DNA of 52,628 bases from positions 1 through 52,628 of the forward strand of contig DASUDI010000033.1 of the NCBI GenBank assembly GCA_036275695.1, read 5' to 3'. A program made the translations under genes and the position numbers. The notes under the pieces were generated by a model. That model was not told the DNA's origin. It did not search any database and saw only the letters and a program-made list of their open reading frames with translations. The DNA is from Damh-18 sp036275695 (GTDB taxonomy: Bacteria; Patescibacteriota; Minisyncoccia; Phycocordibacterales; UBA918). This document shows positions 32,235 through 41,005 of the stretch, in pieces. Within the stretch, counting starts at the first letter, position 1. Every line of letters begins with the position of its first letter.

Positions 32235-32422
32235 ACTATGATAGCAGTATATACTATTGGTCGTTGCAACACATATACCAGAACAATACCAATAGCCACT
32301 AACGCAAGTGTGAGCAAAAATAATGTGAGACGAGCGGGTGATACCTCCCATTGACCCGTATACCAATTTCTTGCGAATACGAATGGAAAAATGAAGCGAA
32401 GTATGCGCATAGTGAATGTCAT
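32231..32422 (-). CDS. 63-residue membrane protein
   Basis: This small gene overlaps both neighbours by 4 nt (ATGA at each end), which supports its reality. A basic aromatic N-terminus (MRILRFIFPFVFARNWYTGQWEVSPARL) is followed by one membrane helix (about 32-54) and a short outer tail. The RNWYTGQWEVS segment is distinctive and probably conserved, but I recognise no named family. Its place between a glycoside hydrolase and an anchored protein suggests that the three work together at the membrane. Confidence 0.72.
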   Translation of the reverse strand: MTFTMRILRFIFPFVFARNWYTGQWEVSPARLTLFLLTLALVAIGIVLVYVLQRPIVYTAIIV

Positions 32423-33432
32423 GTATCTCGTGAAAATAGTTGTTTAGCTTTTTCCCACATCTCAGAGTGTCCTTGCATTTTCAACCAATACCACCACTCA
32501 ATACCCCAAAGATACTGAGTTTCGAAACGGGTATCGCGTGCGTACGCAATAATCTCATCAAACTTTTCAGCATCCATACGCGTGTACTGTATCTCAATTG
32601 GTACCTCGGTAACTGGTTCAACGAGCCACGGTTCTAGTGACAGTTCTATAAGAAAAGTTTGCTTTTCTCCATGCAAAAGTGACATTACATTCTCCTTCAC
32701 GCGATAAAACCATGGGGGGAGCACGGTCTTAAATCTACCTAACTCAGGATTCCAAAAATACACATACACGCTTGTTCCAAACGCATCACCATTTTTATAC
32801 GCCCCATTCCACATACCGAGATTTCCACTATCTGTTACCAAAATTGGTCGCGTTGGATCAAGTGAGCGCACGAGCGCAACTTCTTCTTCAAGAAACGCTT
32901 CATCAAGATCACCGCAGTGTTCATTGGCAAACGCATTAAGATATGGTTCATTTTCTACCTGCCAATGTGTAATCGCGGGAGAATCTTTATATCGATTCAC
33001 CACGTCGGTAATATACTGTCGTATCTCTTGTTTCTGCTCTTCCCAGGTAAGAGATTGCGCCCAGGTGGGTACATGACACTCAGGCCACCGCGGAAGCCGT
33101 CTTCCTACACCAAAAATAACTCGAGCGCCTGCTTGTTCTGCTTTTTTTATATCTCGATCCATCCACTCAAAAGTATAGACATCACGCTTTTCTTCAATCA
33201 GCGTCCAGTGCGCGCTCATGCGCACATCGCGAATATGTAAATCGTATAAAAGTGCGTCAAATACCTCATGTTCATCGAGCCCAAGTTCGCGCACATAGGG
33301 AACGCTATATGTCATTCCATAATTAATATCTCTGGGTCTTTCCTTATACGCAAGGAGCGTGAATGCGCAGGAGAAAATGAAAAACACTCCAAACAATGCT
33401 GCTACAATACGAAGCAATCTCTTTCGGTTCAT
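32419..33432 (-). CDS. Membrane-anchored glycoside hydrolase, clan A type
   Basis: The protein has 337 residues. An N-terminal helix (about 8-28) anchors a (beta/alpha)8 domain. The acid/base Glu is in the conserved THWQVENEPY segment. The nucleophile is probably one of the Glu in FLIELSLEPW. TFEWMDRDIKKAEQAGARVIFGVGRRLPRWPE resembles the first strands of GH5/GH39/GH42-type enzymes; the exact GH family cannot be set by eye. It would cut a beta-linked sugar outside the membrane. Its start overlaps the EamA-type transporter stop by one base (TAATG), tying sugar cleavage to transport. Confidence 0.78.
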   Translation of the reverse strand: MNRKRLLRIVAALFGVFFIFSCAFTLLAYKERPRDINYGMTYSVPYVRELGLDEHEVFDALLYDLHIRDVRMSAHWTLIEEKRDVYTFEWMDRDIKKAEQAGARVIFGVGRRLPRWPECHVPTWAQSLTWEEQKQEIRQYITDVVNRYKDSPAITHWQVENEPYLNAFANEHCGDLDEAFLEEEVALVRSLDPTRPILVTDSGNLGMWNGAYKNGDAFGTSVYVYFWNPELGRFKTVLPPWFYRVKENVMSLLHGEKQTFLIELSLEPWLVEPVTEVPIEIQYTRMDAEKFDEIIAYARDTRFETQYLWGIEWWYWLKMQGHSEMWEKAKQLFSRDT

Positions 33433-34367
33433 TATCTAAATAATACCAGAAAGCCGATGGCAATAACAGCCACAAATACGGACTTTTTGAGGATAGAATC
33501 TTTATGATACACCTCTCCTCGAATTGGCAGATTGGGGATGAATGTAAACATAATACCAAGTATCAAAATAAATATATACTGAATGCCACCAAGTGCTTGC
33601 ACAACCGCGACATCACCAAGATCAGTCGCTTTCAAAATAAGTATCGTTGAAATGCCTGCGAGTAACTTATTGAAGGCTATAAGTACTCCTGCTTTTTTGC
33701 TCGATGATTTTGTTTGATTTTTAATACGTTCATAGTTGCTCGGAATCATAAGGAGAGAGAGTGCAAAAAACATAAATGCGATACGCGACCAGAAGAATGC
33801 ATCATCAAAATTTGTGACAAGGAAAAGACCTTTAATTACCACATAGTGAAATGCAAAATATATTCCCGCATGAAGTGCCAGAAACGCGGTTTTTCGATTA
33901 AAGGTAAATCGTGAAACCAAGAAAGTTCCGAGCGCGAGCACGAACACTCCCAATCCAAAATTTGCCGACATGGCTCCTCCTATAAAAAAATGTCCGAGTC
34001 CGAATGATGCAATCGCGGAAGTGGCACCAATCACCGGCACCACATCGGCAGCGTCGTTTTTTTGCAGTGCGATAAACATAGACACAAGTGCCATAAAAAA
34101 TGTATATGCCGCAAGATACGCAAGAGCGATTACCTCGAGTGTCGGCGTGTGTATATTTGAAAAAGATGGAATGTGAAGTGCTTCAAATGGCAAAGGTATA
34201 AAACTGAAGAAATAGACTACAATCCATACCCCCGCAATAAGACATGTATAAAACGCGTATACAAATGGTTGTGGGAGCATTTTCTCATCGGAGACAATGC
34301 GTTTGTCCAAGACCGCAACAAACGCATTTAAAAACTGTGCTATAACCGCGAGGGTAATCCAATTCAT
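33432..34367 (-). CDS. EamA-like (DMT superfamily) transporter
   Basis: The protein has 311 residues from ATG 34367 (MNWITLAVIAQFLNAF). About ten membrane helices are arranged as two repeats of five, with the DMT signatures in helix 3-4 (VPVIGATSAIASFGLGHFF) and near helix 9-10. This family moves small metabolites such as sugars, amino acids or nucleosides. It follows the GH1 gene by 5 nt and overlaps the GH gene by one base. A frame extending to 34397 adds 10 residues that overlap GH1 and is not needed. The substrate is not predictable; the context suggests a sugar. Confidence 0.8.
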   Translation of the reverse strand: MNWITLAVIAQFLNAFVAVLDKRIVSDEKMLPQPFVYAFYTCLIAGVWIVVYFFSFIPLPFEALHIPSFSNIHTPTLEVIALAYLAAYTFFMALVSMFIALQKNDAADVVPVIGATSAIASFGLGHFFIGGAMSANFGLGVFVLALGTFLVSRFTFNRKTAFLALHAGIYFAFHYVVIKGLFLVTNFDDAFFWSRIAFMFFALSLLMIPSNYERIKNQTKSSSKKAGVLIAFNKLLAGISTILILKATDLGDVAVVQALGGIQYIFILILGIMFTFIPNLPIRGEVYHKDSILKKSVFVAVIAIGFLVLFR

Positions 34368-34372
34368 TATGG

Positions 34373-35611
34373 CTATTCTACCGCATTTTGTTCGCAAATG
34401 CGCTTATACACATAGGCAGAAGGTCGAATAGTTCGTTCTTGTGTTTTAAAGTCAATCGCGACAAGACCAAAACGCTTCTCAAAACCAAGTGCCCATTCAT
34501 AATTATCAAGCAGTGACCAGTACATGTGCCCACGCACATCAGCGCCACGCTGTGTCGCGCGCCACGTCGCGCGTACCTGTTCAGTGATATACGAGGCACG
34601 ATGCACATCCCGCTCATCCGCGATTCCTGATTCAGACACGTAGAGTGGTCGCCTGTACTTCCAGAGCATCATGAGCGCGTGTTCAAGACCTTCTGGGTAA
34701 ATATCCCAATCCATATCAGTCTTTTCATATACGCGCGTATCACCATATTTTTTATGAAAATAGTAATTGAGACCCACTGAATCACACTTCCTATAAACTC
34801 TACTCATAAACACATGTGTCCAAAAATAGTTCGCCATCGCCGCGATTACAATATTAAGTGGGTTGCGGTTTGCGTGAAAATAAATTACATGTTTCACCAC
34901 ACTCACATCGAGGTTTTGATTTTTTGACTTAATGTAGTCGTATGCGCGATTATGCGCACGCGCGAGATTTTTCATGACTCGCAAATACAAAAATAATGGT
35001 CGGATACCTTTTTTTGCGCGCGATTCATACGTACGTCCTGAGTTAGTAATCGAAATCGCATCACTAAGTGAAAATCGCTTAAAAGGAGGCCAACTTCCGC
35101 GAAGCCAGCCATTCGAACCAAATACGTTGGGTTCATTCATGGTTGAGAAATGTATACAAAGATCACCAAGGTGCTCGGTCACATAAGCACAGTATCGAGC
35201 AAATATCTCTGGTGCGTCCGCGCGCTCAAATCCACCTGTTTTTGAAAACCATAACGGGAGCGTAAAGTGCCACAGCGTAATGAAAGGAACCATATCTCTC
35301 GCGTGCAATGCCTTCAGTACCGAGCGGTAATGTTCAATCGCATCCATATCAAATACTCCCTCCTCTGGCTCAATACGTGCCCACTCTACCGAAAACCGAT
35401 GAGCAGTATGACCGAGCGATTTTGCAATATTAAAATCTTCTTCATAGCGATGATAGTGGTCACACGCGTCACCACACACAGGCACACGACCTTCACGTGC
35501 CGCTTCAGCCCAATCTGTATGCTCTATTCCACCCTCCACCTGATATGCGGCAGTTGCTGCTCCCCACAGAAAATCTTTTGGAAACTGTTTTTTTATTTCT
35601 TTTTCTAGCAT
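34373..35611 (-). CDS. Glycoside hydrolase family 1 (beta-glucosidase-like)
   Basis: This 412-residue protein has the GH1 fold: N-terminal FLWGAATAAYQVEGG, catalytic acid/base in STMNEPNVFGSNGWLRG and nucleophile in YVSESGIAD (Asn of ENG replaced by Ser), with YWSLLDNYEWALGFEKRFGL near the end. It is cytoplasmic (no signal). GH1 enzymes hydrolyse beta-glucosides, beta-galactosides or phospho-derivatives. TATACT (35618-35623) ends 6 nt before the ATG, so this gene starts a leaderless operon with the transporter, the second glycosidase, and two small membrane proteins downstream. The set looks like a compact beta-glucan-use unit. Confidence 0.93.
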   Translation of the reverse strand: MLEKEIKKQFPKDFLWGAATAAYQVEGGIEHTDWAEAAREGRVPVCGDACDHYHRYEEDFNIAKSLGHTAHRFSVEWARIEPEEGVFDMDAIEHYRSVLKALHARDMVPFITLWHFTLPLWFSKTGGFERADAPEIFARYCAYVTEHLGDLCIHFSTMNEPNVFGSNGWLRGSWPPFKRFSLSDAISITNSGRTYESRAKKGIRPLFLYLRVMKNLARAHNRAYDYIKSKNQNLDVSVVKHVIYFHANRNPLNIVIAAMANYFWTHVFMSRVYRKCDSVGLNYYFHKKYGDTRVYEKTDMDWDIYPEGLEHALMMLWKYRRPLYVSESGIADERDVHRASYITEQVRATWRATQRGADVRGHMYWSLLDNYEWALGFEKRFGLVAIDFKTQERTIRPSAYVYKRICEQNAVE

Positions 35612-35637
35612 GAACCGAGTATACCAAAAATAGAGCC

Positions 35638-36342
35638 CTATGGCATATGTTCATATCGCTGTATAAACATGGTTGGTGCAAGATATGTATACCACCTCTC
35701 ATACAATTTGTATGTTGCAATAGTATCTGACATTGCGTGGTGTGCGATATCGCGGAACTTTTTCATCCGAAAAAGTTCCGCGATATCCTCCCCACTCACC
35801 TGCTCATTATCATACCCAACACCAAACGCGTCACACGCGAGACGCAGTGATGGCCATCGTGATAGTGCTCCATACCACGTACACTGATCAAGTAAATCAA
35901 CATGAAATACACCCGTCTGTTGTGATAAAAAACGCTTCTTCGTAATTTCAATACGAGGACGCACTCCACACATCGCGCTTCTTAGTGAGAGATACGGCAC
36001 GTCAAACATTCTTCCGTTGTAGGTGACAAATGTATCATAGTGCGTGGCGCCCTCCCAAAAATCCTCGAGCATTTCTTTTTCGGTACGCCGATGCCATGTG
36101 AAGTCACCATATTCATATCCATCTTCTATGTCTACTGCATATACAATACCCTTTTTACGTTCTACATCATACATACTCAGCGCGACAATCTCACCCGTAA
36201 ATGGTGAGAGCGGTAATCGTTCTTTCACACGCATGCGATCCTCATCGGTGTGAGCGTTCCGAAGTAGCGCATGATGCACAGTCTCTGAAAACAATTCCCA
36301 CGGCTTTGCGACTGTTTCAATATCGAATACGAGCGTTGCCAT
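35638..36342 (-). CDS. Predicted 3'-5' exonuclease (DEDD/RNase H fold, PolB-like)
   Basis: The protein has 234 residues from ATG 36342 (MATLVFDIETVAKPWEL); the frame extends to 36483 but would overlap the YHYH gene. Exo I reads VFDIET, exo II FVTYNGRMFDVPYL, and exo III HHAMSDTIATYKLY: DIE, N-x2-x-D and D-x3-Y/H-type residues of DEDD exonucleases. Such proteins trim DNA or RNA 3' ends in repair. It follows the YHYH gene after 5 nt. A perfect 18-bp palindrome (35746-35787) lies within the coding sequence, encoding EDIAELFRMKKFRDIA. Confidence 0.85.
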   Translation of the reverse strand: MATLVFDIETVAKPWELFSETVHHALLRNAHTDEDRMRVKERLPLSPFTGEIVALSMYDVERKKGIVYAVDIEDGYEYGDFTWHRRTEKEMLEDFWEGATHYDTFVTYNGRMFDVPYLSLRSAMCGVRPRIEITKKRFLSQQTGVFHVDLLDQCTWYGALSRWPSLRLACDAFGVGYDNEQVSGEDIAELFRMKKFRDIAHHAMSDTIATYKLYERWYTYLAPTMFIQRYEHMP

Positions 36343-36347
36343 ACATA

Positions 36348-37379
36348 CTAACCACCGGTAACGATGGGTCGTGGCGTCCCCATAAAACATGAGACAGTGT
36401 ACGGGTAGGTGTCCGTCATGTGATAATGGTACATATACGTTGCGATACCGTCCCATGTAATAATGTGCGCATGCCCATTGCACGCGTCAAGTGACTGCAC
36501 ATCGACAGGCGCTCCATTCTCCACCTGAGGATATATACCAAATCCATCGAGCGCATAACCAACACTTCCGTTATCATCCTTTTTGACGCACGTGCTCTCT
36601 GTGTGGTAGTGGTACACTCCCTGCGTATCGACATGTCCATTGCACGCGTCAAATCGTGAGTGCGCGCGCGCATCATAATCGCCTGAAAGTACTCCGCTGT
36701 ATATCAACGCACCTGAATGAAGTACTCCCACCGCTTCCCCTCGTGGCACACACGATACCTGTGACGCGCGCACCGGCACGCGTGGTATATCGAGCATGAA
36801 GGACTGTACTACAGATGCGTGAATATTTATGCCATCATCGGGCGATGTGGGGAAAGTACCCATTGCGTGTTTCGGTATACCATTCGTGTTTATCACACGC
36901 GCGGTTCCGGTGGCATATATCGTATACAAACTCGGTATCGTATACACACCCTCAATCACCGATTTCTTTGTCTCGTCATAAACTCCATCTGTAATCCACG
37001 TAGTTTCAGTAATAGGGGCTACGTCCACACCTTCGCCGGCACATGCATATAGAGATCCCTTACGCGGTGCGCTACTTACAGAGGCACCTACAAATGAATG
37101 TTCCGTTTTTAACACATGCGTCTCCTCATAATCAGTCTCTGCGACATCATCACTGCTCGTGTCAGCACGGAGTGATTCGCGCACGCGCTCAATAAATGCC
37201 ACACGATTTGCATGAGTGACAGGTGTTGATTCCGCGACACCATACACCGACTCTGATTCAACAAATACGTTATCAGTATGTATTGCGTTGTGATACATTC
37301 CCCGAATACTACACAAAAGCACAATCAAGAGCGCGATAGAGAGTAGCGCGGCAATGTAAGCATGCTTTGTACGAATCAT
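36348..37379 (-). CDS. Exported YHYH-domain protein
   Basis: This 343-residue protein has an N-terminal membrane segment (AALLSIALLIVLLCSIRGMY). The C-terminal YHYH domain has two sequence repeats of the family: CNGHVDTQGVYHYH, GYALDGFGIYP, DACNGHAHIITWDGIATYMYHYHMT and the final PYTVSCFMG. The cysteines are positioned to form disulfides, consistent with an outside location. The YHYH family is found in many bacteria and eukaryotes; its biochemistry is uncertain, and its His/Cys pattern suggests metal binding. The promoter TACTAT (37387-37392) ends 7 nt before the ATG. It forms an operon with the exonuclease gene, which has no obvious functional link. Confidence 0.85.
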   Translation of the reverse strand: MIRTKHAYIAALLSIALLIVLLCSIRGMYHNAIHTDNVFVESESVYGVAESTPVTHANRVAFIERVRESLRADTSSDDVAETDYEETHVLKTEHSFVGASVSSAPRKGSLYACAGEGVDVAPITETTWITDGVYDETKKSVIEGVYTIPSLYTIYATGTARVINTNGIPKHAMGTFPTSPDDGINIHASVVQSFMLDIPRVPVRASQVSCVPRGEAVGVLHSGALIYSGVLSGDYDARAHSRFDACNGHVDTQGVYHYHTESTCVKKDDNGSVGYALDGFGIYPQVENGAPVDVQSLDACNGHAHIITWDGIATYMYHYHMTDTYPYTVSCFMGTPRPIVTGG

Positions 37380-37437
37380 AACCTGTATAGTACCTCATGC
37401 GAGTGCTGGTATGCTCAGACAACTGTGGGTACCTTAC

Positions 37438-38727
37438 CTATTTCACCACGACATCTTTGGGAACCTTAGTTGGATCTACAAAAAATCCTTTCAGATCCTT
37501 TCTGCCAATAATAATAGGAAAACGAAGGTGACTTCGTTCGGTATACGTTGCAACAGTTTTGATGTACGTGCCTTTGAGACGAAAATACAACTGAACGGTT
37601 TTGCGTTTTTGCTGCCCACTCCCTGAACGTACATGCACTAGTTTATGGTGTAAATCAAGCCCTAATTCATGCACCAAATCTACATCGATTGAAGTACGGT
37701 ACGCTCCCGTATCAATTTTCGCATGTACGGTCTTTCGTTTTTTGTCGCCAATGATGGTTATTTTTTCAATTACACCGAGCATTTGGTTTTCCACTTCAAC
37801 TTCTGCAAGGGTGTGGTCTGCGAAAAGCTTCTGCGCGAGCTCAACTGCGCGCGCCACAGAAGGCACGTGCACATTGGCAACACGTTCTAGACGAGTGCGA
37901 AGTGAATCATCATTCGCAATCTGAATAGAAAGTCCGGGGCGCGCATTTACCTCCAATACCAAAGGCCCTCGTTCTTTATCAAGGACAATATCAATTCCCA
38001 CAAAACCAAGTTTTGATGCTTCCTGCGCGCGCACTGCAACAGTAAGTATCTTTTCCCAATTGGGAATCTTAATACCTCGCACCTTTATCTTCTTTCCGGG
38101 TATGTGTGTCACACGATCTCCACGCGCCACTCCATAGGTAGTTATGCCCGTGCGCATATCAATACCAATACCCACCGCACCAAGGTGGAGATTTGCCTTA
38201 CCACTTGAATGCACTGTTGGGATACGGAGCATTGCCATCACGGGTATCTTATTGCACACAATGACACGGATATCGGGAACACCTTTCTCAGTGAGCTTTT
38301 TGAAAAAAGGATGAATAAGAACACGTTCTTCGATGAACGCGGTATCAGGTAAATTATTCAATGAATACGCGCCGTCAAGCGCGCCGAATATTTCTGCTTC
38401 AAGACCAACAAAAGTGATATGTTCCTTTTTTGTACCAACACCCTCACTTCCATTCCACTTCCCCACGCACACAATACCCCTTCCGCCATATCCGTGTGAG
38501 GGTTTCAGTACAAAATGTTTTGGGAGTGACTTCCAGTCAAAATCACGAACTTCGTTGAGTGAATTGAAACGCGCGATGAAATTTGTCGTAGGTACGCCAT
38601 GTTTGAGCAAACGCTCTTTCGTCAGTAATTTATCATCCGCGATAAGTTTATACTTACGTTTATTAAACGCGCGGATATAGAGATAATTTCGCGCGTTTAT
38701 GCCAAGTACTGACTTACTTACTGCCAT
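37438..38727 (-). CDS. ATP-grasp glutamate-ligase-like domain fused to RimK/LysX-type aspartyl peptidase domain
   Basis: This is a 429-residue fusion. Residues about 1-320 match the alpha-L-glutamate-ligase-like ATP-grasp family: SVLGINARNYLYIRAFN, DDKLLTKERLLKHGVP, VLKPSHGYGGRGI, and the Mg/ATP end LVLEVNARPGLS. Residues about 325-429 match the RimK/LysX-linked peptidase (retroviral-type aspartyl fold) with KIDTGAYRTSI (Asp about 339) and a conserved RFPIIIGRKDL. The first part would add amino acids such as Glu to a peptide or protein amine, and the second would cut or bind the same chain. In Proteobacteria both are separate neighbouring genes. The gene is next to the 7TM and QEGLA genes (2 nt and 1 nt gaps), so all are one operon. 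Confidence 0.85.
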   Translation of the reverse strand: MAVSKSVLGINARNYLYIRAFNKRKYKLIADDKLLTKERLLKHGVPTTNFIARFNSLNEVRDFDWKSLPKHFVLKPSHGYGGRGIVCVGKWNGSEGVGTKKEHITFVGLEAEIFGALDGAYSLNNLPDTAFIEERVLIHPFFKKLTEKGVPDIRVIVCNKIPVMAMLRIPTVHSSGKANLHLGAVGIGIDMRTGITTYGVARGDRVTHIPGKKIKVRGIKIPNWEKILTVAVRAQEASKLGFVGIDIVLDKERGPLVLEVNARPGLSIQIANDDSLRTRLERVANVHVPSVARAVELAQKLFADHTLAEVEVENQMLGVIEKITIIGDKKRKTVHAKIDTGAYRTSIDVDLVHELGLDLHHKLVHVRSGSGQQKRKTVQLYFRLKGTYIKTVATYTERSHLRFPIIIGRKDLKGFFVDPTKVPKDVVVK

Positions 38728-38729
38728 AC

Positions 38730-39641
38730 TTAATCACCTAGGGTGTTAAATCGAAAATACTCAAAGAGGCGCAATCCAAAATATCGACCAATAATGATAT
38801 TCATGGGTATCACCAAGAGTACTATTTCAGGATAGAGTATGAGTATGTCTTGAACCGTATAACTCGACGAAAGAAAGTACCCAACTAATCCCAAAATTAA
38901 TGTGGTTCCCGTAATGGTAAATGTCTCACTTGTACTCTTATGGAGTTGCACTGATACGATAGAGTCGCCTATGAGTATCAAAATGAGAATGGGGAAAATT
39001 GAGAGACTTAACACTTGTGTAAAACCAACCATTAACGCAAACGTAAGTGCCAAAAATACAAACAGCGCGAGGAGAAGCATTGAGAGCGAGCGCTTCGGAT
39101 AAAACATGATTTTAGCGCGTGTTAAAAGTAGCCGAGATATGTACGCGGCGCAAAGAATTGCTGCAAGAATAATGAGTCCCACCACGATACCCACTGACAC
39201 AAGCGCGAACGCAAGTGCGACTGGTATGAGCATATCAAGCGTGGGCAAACCAATTACCACACGCGTCAAACTCACTAACGTTGCGAGGAATGGAGTAAGG
39301 AGTATCAAAAAAATAGTATTCGCGGGTATCCCCATCTCAACTGCACGTTGCACCCAATATGCCATGAATGAAAAAATCCCCGGTGAATCTACCTTACGAT
39401 CATCAAAACGAGAGATAATTGCTTCTTTTTCAGGAAGTTGCTCTGGCTGGGTGACGTTATTGTTGCGTGCATCAACTACATTTATCTGGTCGATGATATT
39501 TGCGATTGTCGATGAGCCGGCCACAGAAGATGAGGTGCTCTGCGTATTCATTTCAGCACCAGTGATGTCCTGAGCTGAGGTTGCCTGGGTACCAAGGATG
39601 CAGAAAAAAAATATATACGCACTCAATAGTTTTATTTTCAT
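38730..39641 (-). CDS. 7TM protein of the inactive-transglutaminase-associated family
   Basis: This 303-residue protein has a signal-like N-terminus (KIKLLSAYIFFFCILGTQATSA), a short outer segment (about 25-80) and seven membrane helices beginning with IFLILLTPFLATLVSLTRVVIGLPTLDMLIPVALAFAL. The last six residues are hydrophilic (RFNTLGD). It matches the 7TM domain that in Proteobacteria is the C-terminal half of a fused inactive transglutaminase protein and is encoded with ATP-grasp and LysX-type genes. Here the transglutaminase domain is missing and replaced by a brief linker. It is 2 nt downstream of the QEGLA gene and upstream of the ligase-peptidase fusion. It may anchor or carry the modified product. 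Confidence 0.8.
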   Translation of the reverse strand: MKIKLLSAYIFFFCILGTQATSAQDITGAEMNTQSTSSSVAGSSTIANIIDQINVVDARNNNVTQPEQLPEKEAIISRFDDRKVDSPGIFSFMAYWVQRAVEMGIPANTIFLILLTPFLATLVSLTRVVIGLPTLDMLIPVALAFALVSVGIVVGLIILAAILCAAYISRLLLTRAKIMFYPKRSLSMLLLALFVFLALTFALMVGFTQVLSLSIFPILILILIGDSIVSVQLHKSTSETFTITGTTLILGLVGYFLSSSYTVQDILILYPEIVLLVIPMNIIIGRYFGLRLFEYFRFNTLGD

Positions 39642-39642
39642 A

Positions 39643-40899
39643 TTACCACTGTGGCAAAATTTCTAATGCTTGTAAAGTTGTCACCTGTGCTTCATTGAGC
39701 GGGTCATATTTCCCGATAAATAAAGAACTATACAGATGAGGATTTTTTACGAGAAGATTCCAAATACCTACATTGCCTTCGAGATACACAATATCGCGCG
39801 TAAAGACTAACCCAGTGCACTGTCCCGTGGTTCCTCTAAATATACGTGCACACACCTCCCACGCCAACTGTTCTGCGCGTACACGGGTGTGCGAATCATG
39901 CGTGCGTGTAAGCGTGTAATAATCTACCATACATTCAAATACTGAACGGAAATCACGTGGCGTACCATCAAGTCCCACCGCTAAAGAAAGTGCGAAGTAA
40001 CGATCAAAACCATAGAACTCTGACGACCCTTCGATTTGTTGCTGCGCATATCCCGCAAGCCCCTCCTCACCACGCAGATATCCCGCGAGCCCATACTCAA
40101 GAAGTTTTAGTGACTGCTTCGCGCCCTCGTGCGCGCGTCTCACATGTACACCAATCTCGTGCTCCGCGAGTGCGCGTGCGCGCGTTTCTGTAAACAAAAT
40201 CTTCCGCTCACGGAGTGCAGAATCAGGTGGAATATACACACATTTATGTTGAGAGTGCACAGAGAATATTCTCCGTCTGGGATCGATGCGTACACTCCAC
40301 CCGTCAATCTCATAATTCATGAGTGTTTTGAGAAATATATCTTTTGTTTCCTCCGCAGAAATGACAATACCATCTGTCTCTGATATTTCTGGGAGCATAT
40401 CTGGAGACACAATATCATGCGTCATAGAGATTTTTGAAGTAATCGCATGCATCCTCAATTGCGCATCTCGATGAGAAGATGGCACCTGCATATTGGAAAC
40501 CTGTGCGTGAATTCTATGTGCCACATACGAAAAAAAAGATTTTTTAGGCGCCCCGTAGAGTGTCACACTATGTTCAAAAAAACCAATATCGTCACCAACG
40601 CGCGTACACTCAAACATCATAAGTCGCGTTAAATGCGCGTCAATTTTATCGATATACAATCTATAAATGTACGGGTTTGTCTCTTCGCGTGATATTAATG
40701 CTCTGAGTGCGTGGAGTGCTGAAATTTTTTCTCTCTGACTTGTGGTGGTATCACACACAAAACGCGGATTCTCAATTTTATGTTCAAGGAAGCGTTCTTG
40801 TTCATATTTTGGCACATGCACCAAATCACGTAACCACGTAGTATCTGCTGACACCGTAATTTCTAATAACTGCTGATACCACCGCGAGTCAATTGGCAT
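39643..40899 (-). CDS. DUF1704/QEGLA-type zinc metallopeptidase
   Basis: This 418-residue protein of the DUF1704 family is annotated elsewhere as 'flavohemoglobin expression-modulating QEGLA motif protein' and is related to eukaryotic tyrosine carboxypeptidases (MATCAP). It shows the zinc motif HEIGVH (HExxxH) in LAEHEIGVHVRRAHEG and the following GEEGLAGYAQQ, which is the QEGLA-like segment (Gln to Glu). There is no signal peptide, so it acts in the cytoplasm. The family trims C-terminal residues from peptides. It is the first gene of the cluster with the 7TM and ATP-grasp-peptidase genes, which suggests ligase plus trimming on the same chain. Confidence 0.85.
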   Translation of the reverse strand: MPIDSRWYQQLLEITVSADTTWLRDLVHVPKYEQERFLEHKIENPRFVCDTTTSQREKISALHALRALISREETNPYIYRLYIDKIDAHLTRLMMFECTRVGDDIGFFEHSVTLYGAPKKSFFSYVAHRIHAQVSNMQVPSSHRDAQLRMHAITSKISMTHDIVSPDMLPEISETDGIVISAEETKDIFLKTLMNYEIDGWSVRIDPRRRIFSVHSQHKCVYIPPDSALRERKILFTETRARALAEHEIGVHVRRAHEGAKQSLKLLEYGLAGYLRGEEGLAGYAQQQIEGSSEFYGFDRYFALSLAVGLDGTPRDFRSVFECMVDYYTLTRTHDSHTRVRAEQLAWEVCARIFRGTTGQCTGLVFTRDIVYLEGNVGIWNLLVKNPHLYSSLFIGKYDPLNEAQVTTLQALEILPQW

Positions 40900-41005
40900 A
40901 TCCTATCTGAAATCTAAATATGAGTGCGAACTCTAACGCACACGAGAGTAATGCTACTTTCTGCTATTTTACCATACATTCCGACACAAGTATACTAAGT
41001 AGATT

